The translations under genes were made by a program, and so were the position numbers. From Streptomyces smaragdinus (GTDB lineage Bacteria > Actinomycetota > Actinomycetes > Streptomycetales > Streptomycetaceae): a DNA stretch of 64,000 nucleotides. The stretch is from NCBI RefSeq assembly GCF_009604385.1, contig NZ_WEGJ01000007.1, forward strand, positions 124,001 through 188,000, written 5' to 3'. Below, piece after piece: positions 49,936 to 57,491 of the stretch; positions within the stretch are counted from its first letter, which is position 1; the number at the start of each line of letters is the position of its first letter. Under the pieces are notes generated by a model. That model did not search any database. It had not been told where the DNA came from and saw only the letters and a program-made list of their open reading frames with translations.

Positions 49936-52326
49936 TTACGGCGCCGTCCCCCACACCAGCTGGCCGCCGACGTAGACGCCGATCTTCGGCGCGTCCGTGA
50001 AGGAGGTGCTGGTGCTGTGGCTGTAGTCGTCCGCCTCGTTGAAGTTCGACCAGTCGGCCTTGTGCAGCCGCAGCTGGATCTCACCGGTGTTGGCGCCGGC
50101 CGCGAGGCTTCCGCTCGTGGGGGTGACCTTCAGGTAGTGGTCGGCGCCGGCCGTCGAGCCGTTCGCCACCACCGACTGCGTGAGGTTGCCGCAGCCCATC
50201 TGCGCCCAGTCGCACCAGGTGGTGTACGACGAGGCGGAGTCGGAGAACCAGTAGCGGACCTCGACACCGTTCAGGGACTGCGCGCTGCTGCCGGTGTTGA
50301 CCAGCTGCAGCGTCATCCGCACCGCGTTGTCCGTGGCACTGCTGTCGCTGGTCTTGTACTGCACCTTCAGCGCACCGGAGGGGCCGCCGCCGCTGCTGGT
50401 CGTGGTTCCGGTGACCTGCGAGGTGGTGGCGGAGGCGTTGCCGGCCAGGTCACGGGCGCGCACCTGGTACTGATACGTGGTCGTGGCGGTGAGGCCGGTG
50501 TCGGTGTACGTGGTGCCGGTCGGCGAACCGACGATGACACCGTCACGGTAGACGTCGTAGCTGGTGACACCGACGTTGTCCGAGGACGCCGTCCACGACA
50601 GCGACACGGACGAGGCGGTGGTGCCCGTCACCCGCAGACCCGCCGGCACGGTCGGGGCGTCGCGGTCCTCGCCGCCCTGCCCGGCCGTCGTGGTGCCGGT
50701 CACCTGCGAGGACTGGTCGGACACGTTGCCGGCCCTGTCCTTCGCCCGCACCCGGTACTGGTAGGCGGTGGTCGGGTTCAGCCCGCTGTCGGTGTACGTG
50801 GTGCCGGTCGCGGTGCCGACGACGGCGCCGTTGCGGTACACGTCGTAGCCGGTGACCGCGGTGTTGTCGGTCGAGGCGGTCCAGGCCAGCGACACGGTCG
50901 ACGAGGTGGTGCCCGTCACCCGCAGGCCGCTCGGCACGGTGGGCGCCTCGTCGTCGACGGGGCCGCCGCCGTCCAGGGGCGGGTAGGCGTTGGCGAGGAG
51001 CATCTGGAACTGCGCGGAGAACCAGTGTCCGGCCAGCGGCGCGTTCGGCATGGCACCCGTGGGGTTGTGACCGTTGCGGTCGTTGCCCGGATAGGTCGGG
51101 TCGCACATCTGGTCGAAGCCCTTGCCCTCGTCGTTGTCCTCGGGCTGGCTGTTCCCGTCGGACTCACCCGGGGGCTTGGCCCACACGTAGGCGTCGATAC
51201 CCGGCTCGGGCGCGGCCTGCGGGCGCTCGCCGATCCCCGCACCGACCTGGTTGCACCAGTTGCCGGCGTGGTAGCGGGGGTCGATCCGGCTGCCGTCGAC
51301 GTAGGCGTTGACCGAGGTCGTGGGGCCAGGACCGGTGGGCCGGTCCGGGCCGCCCCAGCCGTTGCGGGCGGTGTCGATGAGCATGCCGATGCCGGACGGG
51401 AACCCGCCGCGGCTGACCAGGCGGTCACGCAGGGCCTGGGCGAAGGACAGCTCGTCGATGTACTGGTTCCAGTCGATCCACGTCGATGACCGCACCGGGT
51501 TGTTGGCCACCGTGTCGGTGACCTTGAAGTACGGCTCGTGCAGCGCCGAGTAGTTGGCCGTGTTGACGATGAAGCCGGTAACGTCGTTGACCGTCGCGCC
51601 CTCGGAGGTCGCGGCGACCTTGAACTCGTCGACCGACGGGTCCAGGTTGGTGTCCCAGCCCAGCCAGCCGTGGTGACCCGCGTCGATGTAGTTGTAGACG
51701 TTCGGGATGTCGCCGAGCTTGTTCAGCGCGTACCCGACGCCCTTCTCGTACACCCCGGAGGCCTTGACGTCCCGGCAGGCCTGGGTCGACCCGGCCTGGC
51801 TGCCCGCGTTCGTCACCATGTTCGGCAGCGAGTCGGGCTCGATCAGCGCGGCGATCCGCAGGTTCGCGTACGCCGCGTCGTCGAGGATGCCGGCGATCTC
51901 GTCGATGTACTCGGTCTTGTAGCGCTGGAGGTCGGCGATCTGAAGCTCGCCGTTGGACGCCAGCGCGGCACAGTCACGGCCGGGCAGGTCGTAGATGACG
52001 ACCTGGAACATGTTGGCGCCCTGCGCGAGCGCGGCGTCGAGGTGGGCACGCAGACCGCGGCTGATGGAGGTCCCCTCGATCGCCGCGATCCGGTCCATCC
52101 AGACGAAGCTGGGCTCGTTCGCGACCGCGGAGCCGCCGGGCTCGGCGGCCGCCCGGGCGGACCAGTCCTCGTTGACGTAGGGCGTGGCGCCCACGTACGG
52201 GTTCTCCACACGCGCGGCCGCCGCCTGGGGCGCCGGCAACGCGACGGTGAGCGCGGCGCCCATGGCGAGCGTCGGCAGCAACGCCGCGAGCCTGAAGCGG
52301 CTGCGGAGTCTCTTGGTGGTGTTCAT
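49936..52326 (-). CDS. Secreted GH6 cellobiohydrolase/exoglucanase with two FN3 domains and CBM3
   Basis: A 796-residue enzyme with a Sec-type signal peptide ending near APQAAAA. The GH6 domain (about 40-470) shows DLPGRDCAALASNGEL, the proton-donor Asp region LIEPDSLPN, YIDAGHHGWLGW and AYVWAKPPGESDG. Long loops around NYSALHEPYFKVTD suit tunnel-type exoglucanases acting from the non-reducing end. Two FN3 domains (about 475-650) and a CBM3 (about 655-796) follow. It complements the GH48 exoenzyme of the cluster. The DNA of its CBM3 is almost identical to that of the GH12 gene. Confidence 0.94.
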   Translation of the reverse strand: MNTTKRLRSRFRLAALLPTLAMGAALTVALPAPQAAAARVENPYVGATPYVNEDWSARAAAEPGGSAVANEPSFVWMDRIAAIEGTSISRGLRAHLDAALAQGANMFQVVIYDLPGRDCAALASNGELQIADLQRYKTEYIDEIAGILDDAAYANLRIAALIEPDSLPNMVTNAGSQAGSTQACRDVKASGVYEKGVGYALNKLGDIPNVYNYIDAGHHGWLGWDTNLDPSVDEFKVAATSEGATVNDVTGFIVNTANYSALHEPYFKVTDTVANNPVRSSTWIDWNQYIDELSFAQALRDRLVSRGGFPSGIGMLIDTARNGWGGPDRPTGPGPTTSVNAYVDGSRIDPRYHAGNWCNQVGAGIGERPQAAPEPGIDAYVWAKPPGESDGNSQPEDNDEGKGFDQMCDPTYPGNDRNGHNPTGAMPNAPLAGHWFSAQFQMLLANAYPPLDGGGPVDDEAPTVPSGLRVTGTTSSTVSLAWTASTDNTAVTGYDVYRNGAVVGTATGTTYTDSGLNPTTAYQYRVRAKDRAGNVSDQSSQVTGTTTAGQGGEDRDAPTVPAGLRVTGTTASSVSLSWTASSDNVGVTSYDVYRDGVIVGSPTGTTYTDTGLTATTTYQYQVRARDLAGNASATTSQVTGTTTSSGGGPSGALKVQYKTSDSSATDNAVRMTLQLVNTGSSAQSLNGVEVRYWFSDSASSYTTWCDWAQMGCGNLTQSVVANGSTAGADHYLKVTPTSGSLAAGANTGEIQLRLHKADWSNFNEADDYSHSTSTSFTDAPKIGVYVGGQLVWGTAP
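49949..50377 (-). repeat. CBM3 coding repeat, copy in the GH6 gene
   Basis: This 429-base stretch aligns without gaps to 52439-52867 in the GH12 gene. Reading base by base I find only about six mismatches, all in the upstream (N-terminal coding) half of the CBM3. Other CBM3 copies in the cluster (GH10, GH48, GH74) are clearly more diverged. Confidence 0.93.
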
Positions 52327-52370
52327 TGCGGCTCTGGTGCTCCTTCCGGATCTGACGGGGGGATCGTGCG

Positions 52371-52413
52371 CCCGGTGGCGGGGGGCAGCGGGAAGGCGGA
52401 TCCCGCCACCGGG
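52371..52413 (-). terminator. Stem-loop between GH12 and GH6 genes
   Basis: CCCGGTGGCGGG (52371-52382) and CCCGCCACCGGG (52402-52413) are perfect 12-base arms with a 19-base loop, 13 bases after the GH12 stop. It may be a terminator or an mRNA-processing/stabilising structure inside the cluster. Confidence 0.65.
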
Positions 52414-52425
52414 AGTTCGAGGGGG

Positions 52426-54252
52426 TCAGGGCGCGGTGCCCCACACCAGCTGGCCGCCGACGTAGACGCCGATCTTCGGCGCGTCCGTGAAGGAGGTGCT
52501 GGTGCTGTGGCTGTAGTCGTCCGCCTCGTTGAAGTTCGACCAGTCGGCCTTGTGCAGCCGCAGCTGGATCTCACCGGTGTTGGCGCCGGCCGCGAGGCTT
52601 CCGCTCGTGGGGGTGACCTTCAGGTAGTGGTCGGCGCCGGCCGTCGAGCCGTTCGCCACCACCGACTGCGTGAGGTTGCCGCAGCCCATCTGCGCCCAGT
52701 CGCACCAGGTGGTGTACGAGGACGCGGAGTCGGAGAACCAGTACCGGACCTCGACACCGTTCAGGGACTGCGCACTGCTGCCGGTGTTGACCAGCTGCAG
52801 CGTCATCCGCACCGCGTTGTCCGTGGCACTGCTGTCGGTGGTCTTGTACTGCACCTTCAGCGCGCCGTTCCCGGGGTCGCCGCCGCTGGTCGTGGCGGTG
52901 ACCGGTCCGGCGGGCGGACCCACGTTCCCGGCCGCGTCCTTCGCCCGCACGGTGTAGCTGTACGCGGTGGACGGGCTGAGGCCGGAGCTGGTGTACGTCA
53001 GGCCCGCGGTGGAGCCCTGCAGGACGCCGTCACGGTAGACGTCGTAGCCCGTGACGCCCCTGTTGTCCGAGGCCGCGTCCCAGGCGAGGCTCACCGACGA
53101 GGACGTGCTGCCGGTCGCCCGGAGGTTGCCCGGGGCGGTGGGGGGTTCGGTGTCCTGGTCGCCGCCGCCGGTGGTCGTGGCGGTCACCGGACCGGCCGCC
53201 GGACCCTGGTTGGAGGCGGCGTCGCGGGCCCGTACGGTGTAGCTGTACGTGGTGTCCGCCGTGAGGCCCGAGTCGGTGTACGTCGTCCCCGCCGTGGACC
53301 CGACGAGGGTGCCGCCGCGGTAGACGTCGTACCCGGTCACGCCCCGGTCGTCCGTCGCCGCGTCCCAGGCGAGGCTCGCCGAGGAGGCCGTGGTGCCGGT
53401 GACGCGGAGGTTGCCCGGGGCGGTGGGCGGGGTGGTGTCGTCGCCGTTGCCCGGGCCCGTGCTGGCCTCGAACGAGAACTGGTTGACGCCCATGCCCTGG
53501 CCGCCCTGCCAGATCTCGAAGCCGGCCTCCGCGTCGATCAGATAGTGCTGGGGGTTGATCTGGCCGCGCGCTGTGGCGTCGTCGATGAGGGCCTTGACGT
53601 CCAGGTCGTTCACCGCGGTCGCGCCGCCCTGCAGCACGTACGAGATGACCTTCCATCCGGACGCGCCGGGCCCGGTCCACACGTCCCAGGTGCGGCCCTG
53701 GGACGTGAAGGTGGCCGTGACGCGGCCGATGGGCTGGACGCCGCCGCGGTGGTTGATCCAGATCATCAGCTCGGTGCCGTCGGGCTGCTCGTCCGTGGTG
53801 GGGGTGGAGTTGAACCACAGGTCGTACGAGGAGTTCCAGGCACCGGAGGCGACCTGCTTGGTGTCGTACGTGGAGCGGGCGCTGCCCAGCTCCGACACCT
53901 TGATCGGCAGCCCGCTGTCACTGGTGCACGCGCCCCAGTGACAGCCCTTGTAGCTGGACGGGTAGGTGGCGGGCGCCCCGTTGGTGGCGGTGGAGAAGTT
54001 CGCCTCCGTCAGAGTCCAGGCACCGGTGGTGGTGTCGATGCTGACGCACTGGCGCAGCTCCGAGTTCCACTCGTTCTGCTGGTACGTGTACTCGCCGTTC
54101 TGCACGTCGGTGGTGCCCCACTGGGTGCAGTCGGTGACCGTCGCGGCCTGCGCCGGCCCCGCGCCCGCGATCAGCGCCGCCCCCGCGAGGAGCACCCCCG
54201 CCGCGGCGCCGGCGACACCGGCGCGCGCGAGCCTTCTGATGCGCTGGATCAT
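52426..54252 (-). CDS. Secreted GH12 endoglucanase/xyloglucanase with two FN3 domains and CBM3
   Basis: A 608-residue enzyme with a Sec signal peptide (VAGAAAGVLLAGAALIAGAG, cleavage near AQA). The GH12 jelly roll (about 38-260) has the nucleophile Glu in DGTELMIWINHRGG and the acid/base Glu in AGFEIWQGGQGM, with YDLWFNSTP between them. Two FN3 domains and a CBM3 follow. GH12 enzymes cut beta-1,4-glucan or xyloglucan internally. Its ATG overlaps the stop of the GH48 gene (ATGA), so the two are translationally coupled. Confidence 0.93.
   Translation of the reverse strand: MIQRIRRLARAGVAGAAAGVLLAGAALIAGAGPAQAATVTDCTQWGTTDVQNGEYTYQQNEWNSELRQCVSIDTTTGAWTLTEANFSTATNGAPATYPSSYKGCHWGACTSDSGLPIKVSELGSARSTYDTKQVASGAWNSSYDLWFNSTPTTDEQPDGTELMIWINHRGGVQPIGRVTATFTSQGRTWDVWTGPGASGWKVISYVLQGGATAVNDLDVKALIDDATARGQINPQHYLIDAEAGFEIWQGGQGMGVNQFSFEASTGPGNGDDTTPPTAPGNLRVTGTTASSASLAWDAATDDRGVTGYDVYRGGTLVGSTAGTTYTDSGLTADTTYSYTVRARDAASNQGPAAGPVTATTTGGGDQDTEPPTAPGNLRATGSTSSSVSLAWDAASDNRGVTGYDVYRDGVLQGSTAGLTYTSSGLSPSTAYSYTVRAKDAAGNVGPPAGPVTATTSGGDPGNGALKVQYKTTDSSATDNAVRMTLQLVNTGSSAQSLNGVEVRYWFSDSASSYTTWCDWAQMGCGNLTQSVVANGSTAGADHYLKVTPTSGSLAAGANTGEIQLRLHKADWSNFNEADDYSHSTSTSFTDAPKIGVYVGGQLVWGTAP
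52439..52867 (-). repeat. CBM3 coding repeat, copy in the GH12 gene
   Basis: Partner of the copy at 49949-50377. The near identity, including silent positions, points to recent duplication or gene conversion rather than shared ancestry alone. Confidence 0.93.
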
Positions 54253-57083
54253 GACGGCTCGGTCCCCCAGGCCAGCTGGCCGTTGACATAGGCGGTGATC
54301 TTGGTCGCGTCGGCGAACGAGGTGTTCGTGCCGCGGCTGTAGTCGTCGGCCTCGTTGAAGTTGGCCCAGTCGGCCTTGTGGACCCGCAGCTGGATCTCAC
54401 CGGTGTCGGCGTTCGCGTTCAGGCTCGCGGCGCCGGCGGTGAAGCCGACCTCGAGGTAGCGGTCCGCGCCCGTCCTGGCGCTGGGCATGTTCACCACGCG
54501 GTGGGTGACGTTGGAGCTGCCGAGCTGCGCCCAGTCGCACCAGGTGGTGTACGAGGTGCCGCCGTCGGTCGTGAACCAGTAGCGCACGGTCACCGTGGAG
54601 AGGCTGAGCGCGCCGGTGCCGGTGTTGGCGACCTTCAGGGCCAGGCGGATGGAGTTGTCGGTGGCGTTGGAGTCGTTGCTCTTGTACTGGACCTTCACCC
54701 CGCCCGTCGGGTTGCCGCCGCCCTCCTGGGTGGTCGCGGGGACCTCGGCGGTCGGGTCGGAGGCGTTGCCGGACGCGTCCCGGGCACGCACGGAGTAGGC
54801 GTAGCGGGTGGCGGCGGTCAGGCCGGAGTCCGTGTAGGTGGTCGCGGTGGGGGTGCCGACGGGGATGCCGTCGCGGTAGACGTCGTAGGCGGCCACGCCG
54901 ACGTTGTCGGTGGACGCCGTCCACGACAGGGACACGCTGGTGCTGGTCGTGCCGGTCACCCGCAGGCTGGTCGGGACGGTCGGCGGATCGAGGTCGTCGT
55001 CGGGACCGCCGCCGCCGTCCTCGTCACCGAGGAGCTCCGCGTACGAGGCCAGGGCGAGCGCCAGCGAGGACTGCGCCCAGAAGCGGTGGTACGTGAAGAC
55101 CGGCGGCGCGCCGCCGTCCAGGTACGTCTGCACCTTGGGCCAGTCGGGGTCCTCGCGCAGCCACGGCCGCATGCTCATGAACGTGGTGCCGGAGCCGAGC
55201 CGCACGCCCTGCGGGGAGGTGCCGGTCCAGCCCGGGGGGAAGTAGACCGCGTCGTCCATCCGGTTGTAGTCGCGCCGGGTCTCCGGGACGGCGATGCCCT
55301 TGGTGGTGGTGTGCGCGGCCATCGCGTCGAGGAGGGACTTGGCCAGGCCCGCGGCGTTGGCGTTGCCGGACTTGGCGGCGTAGTAGGTGAGCGTCATCAC
55401 CAGGGCCGCGCCCACGCCGACGTCGTCGCCGAACTCGGCCACGGTGCAGTGCAGGCCGGCGTTGGAGCCGGGGGTGGTCGGGTTCCAGGTGTCGGGCTGG
55501 CCGGTCCACGAGAGGGTGGAGGGGATGCGGTAGCTGCCGTCGGCGCCGACGGTGGTCTGGGAGGAGGCCCACGGGACCCACTTGTCGAGGATGGCCTTGG
55601 CCTGGGCGTTGTTGGAGGCGTAGTAGAACTGCGCCACCCGCTCCATGCACCAGACCTGCATGCCGAACCAGTTGTTGCTCGGCGGGTCGTGGTAGACCGG
55701 CTGCCAGTCGTAGGCCATGCCGTAGAACGTGGGGCTGCCGGCGGGCGGCGTGGCGTACGCACCGTCCCAGCTGTTGGAGCAGCCGCCGGCCAGGGCGCCC
55801 TCGGTGGACTGCAGCCAGCGCAGGAACTCCAGCTGGCGGGTGAGGGACTTCTGCCAGTCGCCCTTGGCGGTCGGGGACTTGGGCGTGAGGGAGGGCACGG
55901 TGGACAGCGCCCAGGCGGCGAGGGGGTTCTGGTAGCCCTGGTGGGCGACGCCGTCGCCGATGCGCCAGGCCCAGGCGCCGCCGGAGCCGAGCGAGCCGCC
56001 CCAGGCGTAGTACCAGGAGAGCAGGTAGTGCTGGGCCTCGCGGCCGGTGCCGGCGGGGCAGCTGGTGGGGCTGGTGCAGTTGCCGACGCGCTTGAAGTAC
56101 TTGTCGAACATCGAGTAGCGCAGGTAGTCGCCCATCTTCGCGGCCTTGGCGACGGAGGCGGACACGGCGCTCGCGTTGCCCTGTGCCGTCGCCCAGGTCA
56201 GCGCCCAGTAGGCGGCCTGGACGGCGCGGGCGTCGGCGTCGGGCGCGTTGGTGTACTTCCACTGCTGGGCGTACTGGGCGTCGCCGGTGAAGAGGTCGAG
56301 GTAGCCGTTGGTGCCGCCGTAGCGGAACTTGTCGGTGCAGGGCTGCGGGATGGTCTCCCAGACGGACTCCGACGCGCCGCGCTGATAGCTGTTGATGAAC
56401 GACGCCATCCGGCCGGGGCCCAGCTCGTCGCCCGTGCCCGGCTTGTTGCCGAAGCCGTAGACGTTGTCGAGGTCCATCAGCCAGTGCATGCCGTACACGT
56501 CCATCGTCCCGTAGGACGAGGCAAGTTCGGAGGCGATGGGGTCGGCGCCGACGGACACACCGGAGTCCAGCCGCGAGGGGTAGCTGGAGATCTCCGGGTG
56601 CTCCGGGGCGTAGGTGGCCGGGGAGGACGGGTTGTAGCCGCTGTTGGTCGCCTGGTCGATGTGCGGCGGGATGATGGAGGCCTCGGCGACCTCCCAGGCC
56701 CGGTTGAACGGGGTCCAGTTGCCGGTGACTCTGCCGTAGGCCGCCTCGAGCCAGATCCAGAAGCTGAAGGCCTCGGAGGTGGTCTGGTGACCGTGGTCGG
56801 GGGCTTCGACGATCAGCGTCTCGACGCAGTGGTAGGGGATGCCGTCGGGGCTGAAGTAGCCGTTGGCGGTGTCCTTGATCTTGTTGTACTGCGTGAGGAA
56901 CGCCTGGGTGTACGGGCCGTCCGCGGCGGCGGCCGCCGGCTTGGCGTCGGACGCCGCGGGGGCTTCGGCGGCGTTGGCGAGGGCTTGCCCGGCCCCGAGG
57001 GCGACGAGGGCGCCGCCGGCGGCCGCGGTGAACGAACGCCGGGACAACAGAGACTTATCGGACATGTCAGGGTGGTCGGACAC
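54249..57083 (-). CDS. Secreted GH48 reducing-end cellobiohydrolase with FN3 and CBM3
   Basis: A 944-residue enzyme. GTG 57083 is the start because GGAGG lies five bases before it; ATG 57065 is a second option. The signal is twin-arginine (LSRRSFTAAAGGALVALG). The GH48 alpha/alpha barrel spans about 55-690, with the acid Glu in HQTTSEAFSFWIWLEAAYG, then MHWLMDLDNVYGFG and GNCTSPTSCPAGTGRE. One FN3 domain and a CBM3 ending GQLAWGTEPS follow. GH48 enzymes act processively from reducing chain ends and are the mark of true cellulose degraders. The stop overlaps the GH12 start. Confidence 0.95.
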   Translation of the reverse strand: MSDHPDMSDKSLLSRRSFTAAAGGALVALGAGQALANAAEAPAASDAKPAAAAADGPYTQAFLTQYNKIKDTANGYFSPDGIPYHCVETLIVEAPDHGHQTTSEAFSFWIWLEAAYGRVTGNWTPFNRAWEVAEASIIPPHIDQATNSGYNPSSPATYAPEHPEISSYPSRLDSGVSVGADPIASELASSYGTMDVYGMHWLMDLDNVYGFGNKPGTGDELGPGRMASFINSYQRGASESVWETIPQPCTDKFRYGGTNGYLDLFTGDAQYAQQWKYTNAPDADARAVQAAYWALTWATAQGNASAVSASVAKAAKMGDYLRYSMFDKYFKRVGNCTSPTSCPAGTGREAQHYLLSWYYAWGGSLGSGGAWAWRIGDGVAHQGYQNPLAAWALSTVPSLTPKSPTAKGDWQKSLTRQLEFLRWLQSTEGALAGGCSNSWDGAYATPPAGSPTFYGMAYDWQPVYHDPPSNNWFGMQVWCMERVAQFYYASNNAQAKAILDKWVPWASSQTTVGADGSYRIPSTLSWTGQPDTWNPTTPGSNAGLHCTVAEFGDDVGVGAALVMTLTYYAAKSGNANAAGLAKSLLDAMAAHTTTKGIAVPETRRDYNRMDDAVYFPPGWTGTSPQGVRLGSGTTFMSMRPWLREDPDWPKVQTYLDGGAPPVFTYHRFWAQSSLALALASYAELLGDEDGGGGPDDDLDPPTVPTSLRVTGTTSTSVSLSWTASTDNVGVAAYDVYRDGIPVGTPTATTYTDSGLTAATRYAYSVRARDASGNASDPTAEVPATTQEGGGNPTGGVKVQYKSNDSNATDNSIRLALKVANTGTGALSLSTVTVRYWFTTDGGTSYTTWCDWAQLGSSNVTHRVVNMPSARTGADRYLEVGFTAGAASLNANADTGEIQLRVHKADWANFNEADDYSRGTNTSFADATKITAYVNGQLAWGTEPS

Positions 57084-57245
57084 GGATCCTCCATCGATAT
57101 GGGGGTTCGGGGAGTGCGGGGGTGGTGCGCGGCTCGTACGGGACGTGCGGCTCGTGGGGGGGTGCGTACGGCGTGCGGCTCTCGCGGCGTTGCGGCGTTG
57201 CGGCGTTGCGTGAGGGGCTGCGGCTCGTTGCGGTGGCGCTTGGAG

Positions 57246-57291
57246 GTACCGCCGTGCCGGGGCTGCTCCCGGTCCACCGGCACGGCGGCAC
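57246..57291 (-). terminator. Hairpin, copy 1 of a duplicated element
   Basis: GTACCGCCGTGCCGG (57246-57260) and CCGGCACGGCGGCAC (57277-57291) pair over 15 bases with one mismatch; the loop is GGGCTGCTCCCGGTCCA-like and shared with copy 2. Distal copy relative to GH10. Confidence 0.7.
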
Positions 57292-57403
57292 GTTCTCGGT
57301 CGGTCCGGGCCCTTGGGCTGGTCGACACTGTTGAGTTGCCGCCCGGCGTCTTTTGGTTGCCGTGCTATCTCGATTTTTTTGCGGATTTTTCGTGCTGTGG
57401 AAA

Positions 57404-57448
57404 GTGCCGCCGTGCCGGGGCTGCTCCCGGTCCACGGCACGGCGGCAC
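57404..57448 (-). terminator. Hairpin, copy 2 of a duplicated element, after the GH10 gene
   Basis: GTGCCGCCGTGCCG (57404-57417) and CGGCACGGCGGCAC (57435-57448) are perfect 14-base arms. On the - strand the stem is followed by TTTCC. It lies about 44 bases after the GH10 stop and is the likely GH10 terminator. Confidence 0.75.
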
Positions 57449-57491
57449 GCGGGGTCGGTCCGGGCTGGGGCGATAGCCCGGACCGGGTCTG

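Larger units (their letters stand above)
57084..57491. other. Gene-free junction between GH10 and GH48 with duplicated hairpins
   Basis: About 408 bases without a supportable gene. It contains two near-identical hairpins (57246-57291 and 57404-57448), an AT-rich island with T runs at 57371-57390, three tandem copies of GCGGCGTT at 57184-57207, and the ribosome-binding site of the GH48 gene. A separate promoter for the GH48-GH12-GH6-GH74 unit may lie between the hairpins and 57083. Confidence 0.7.
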
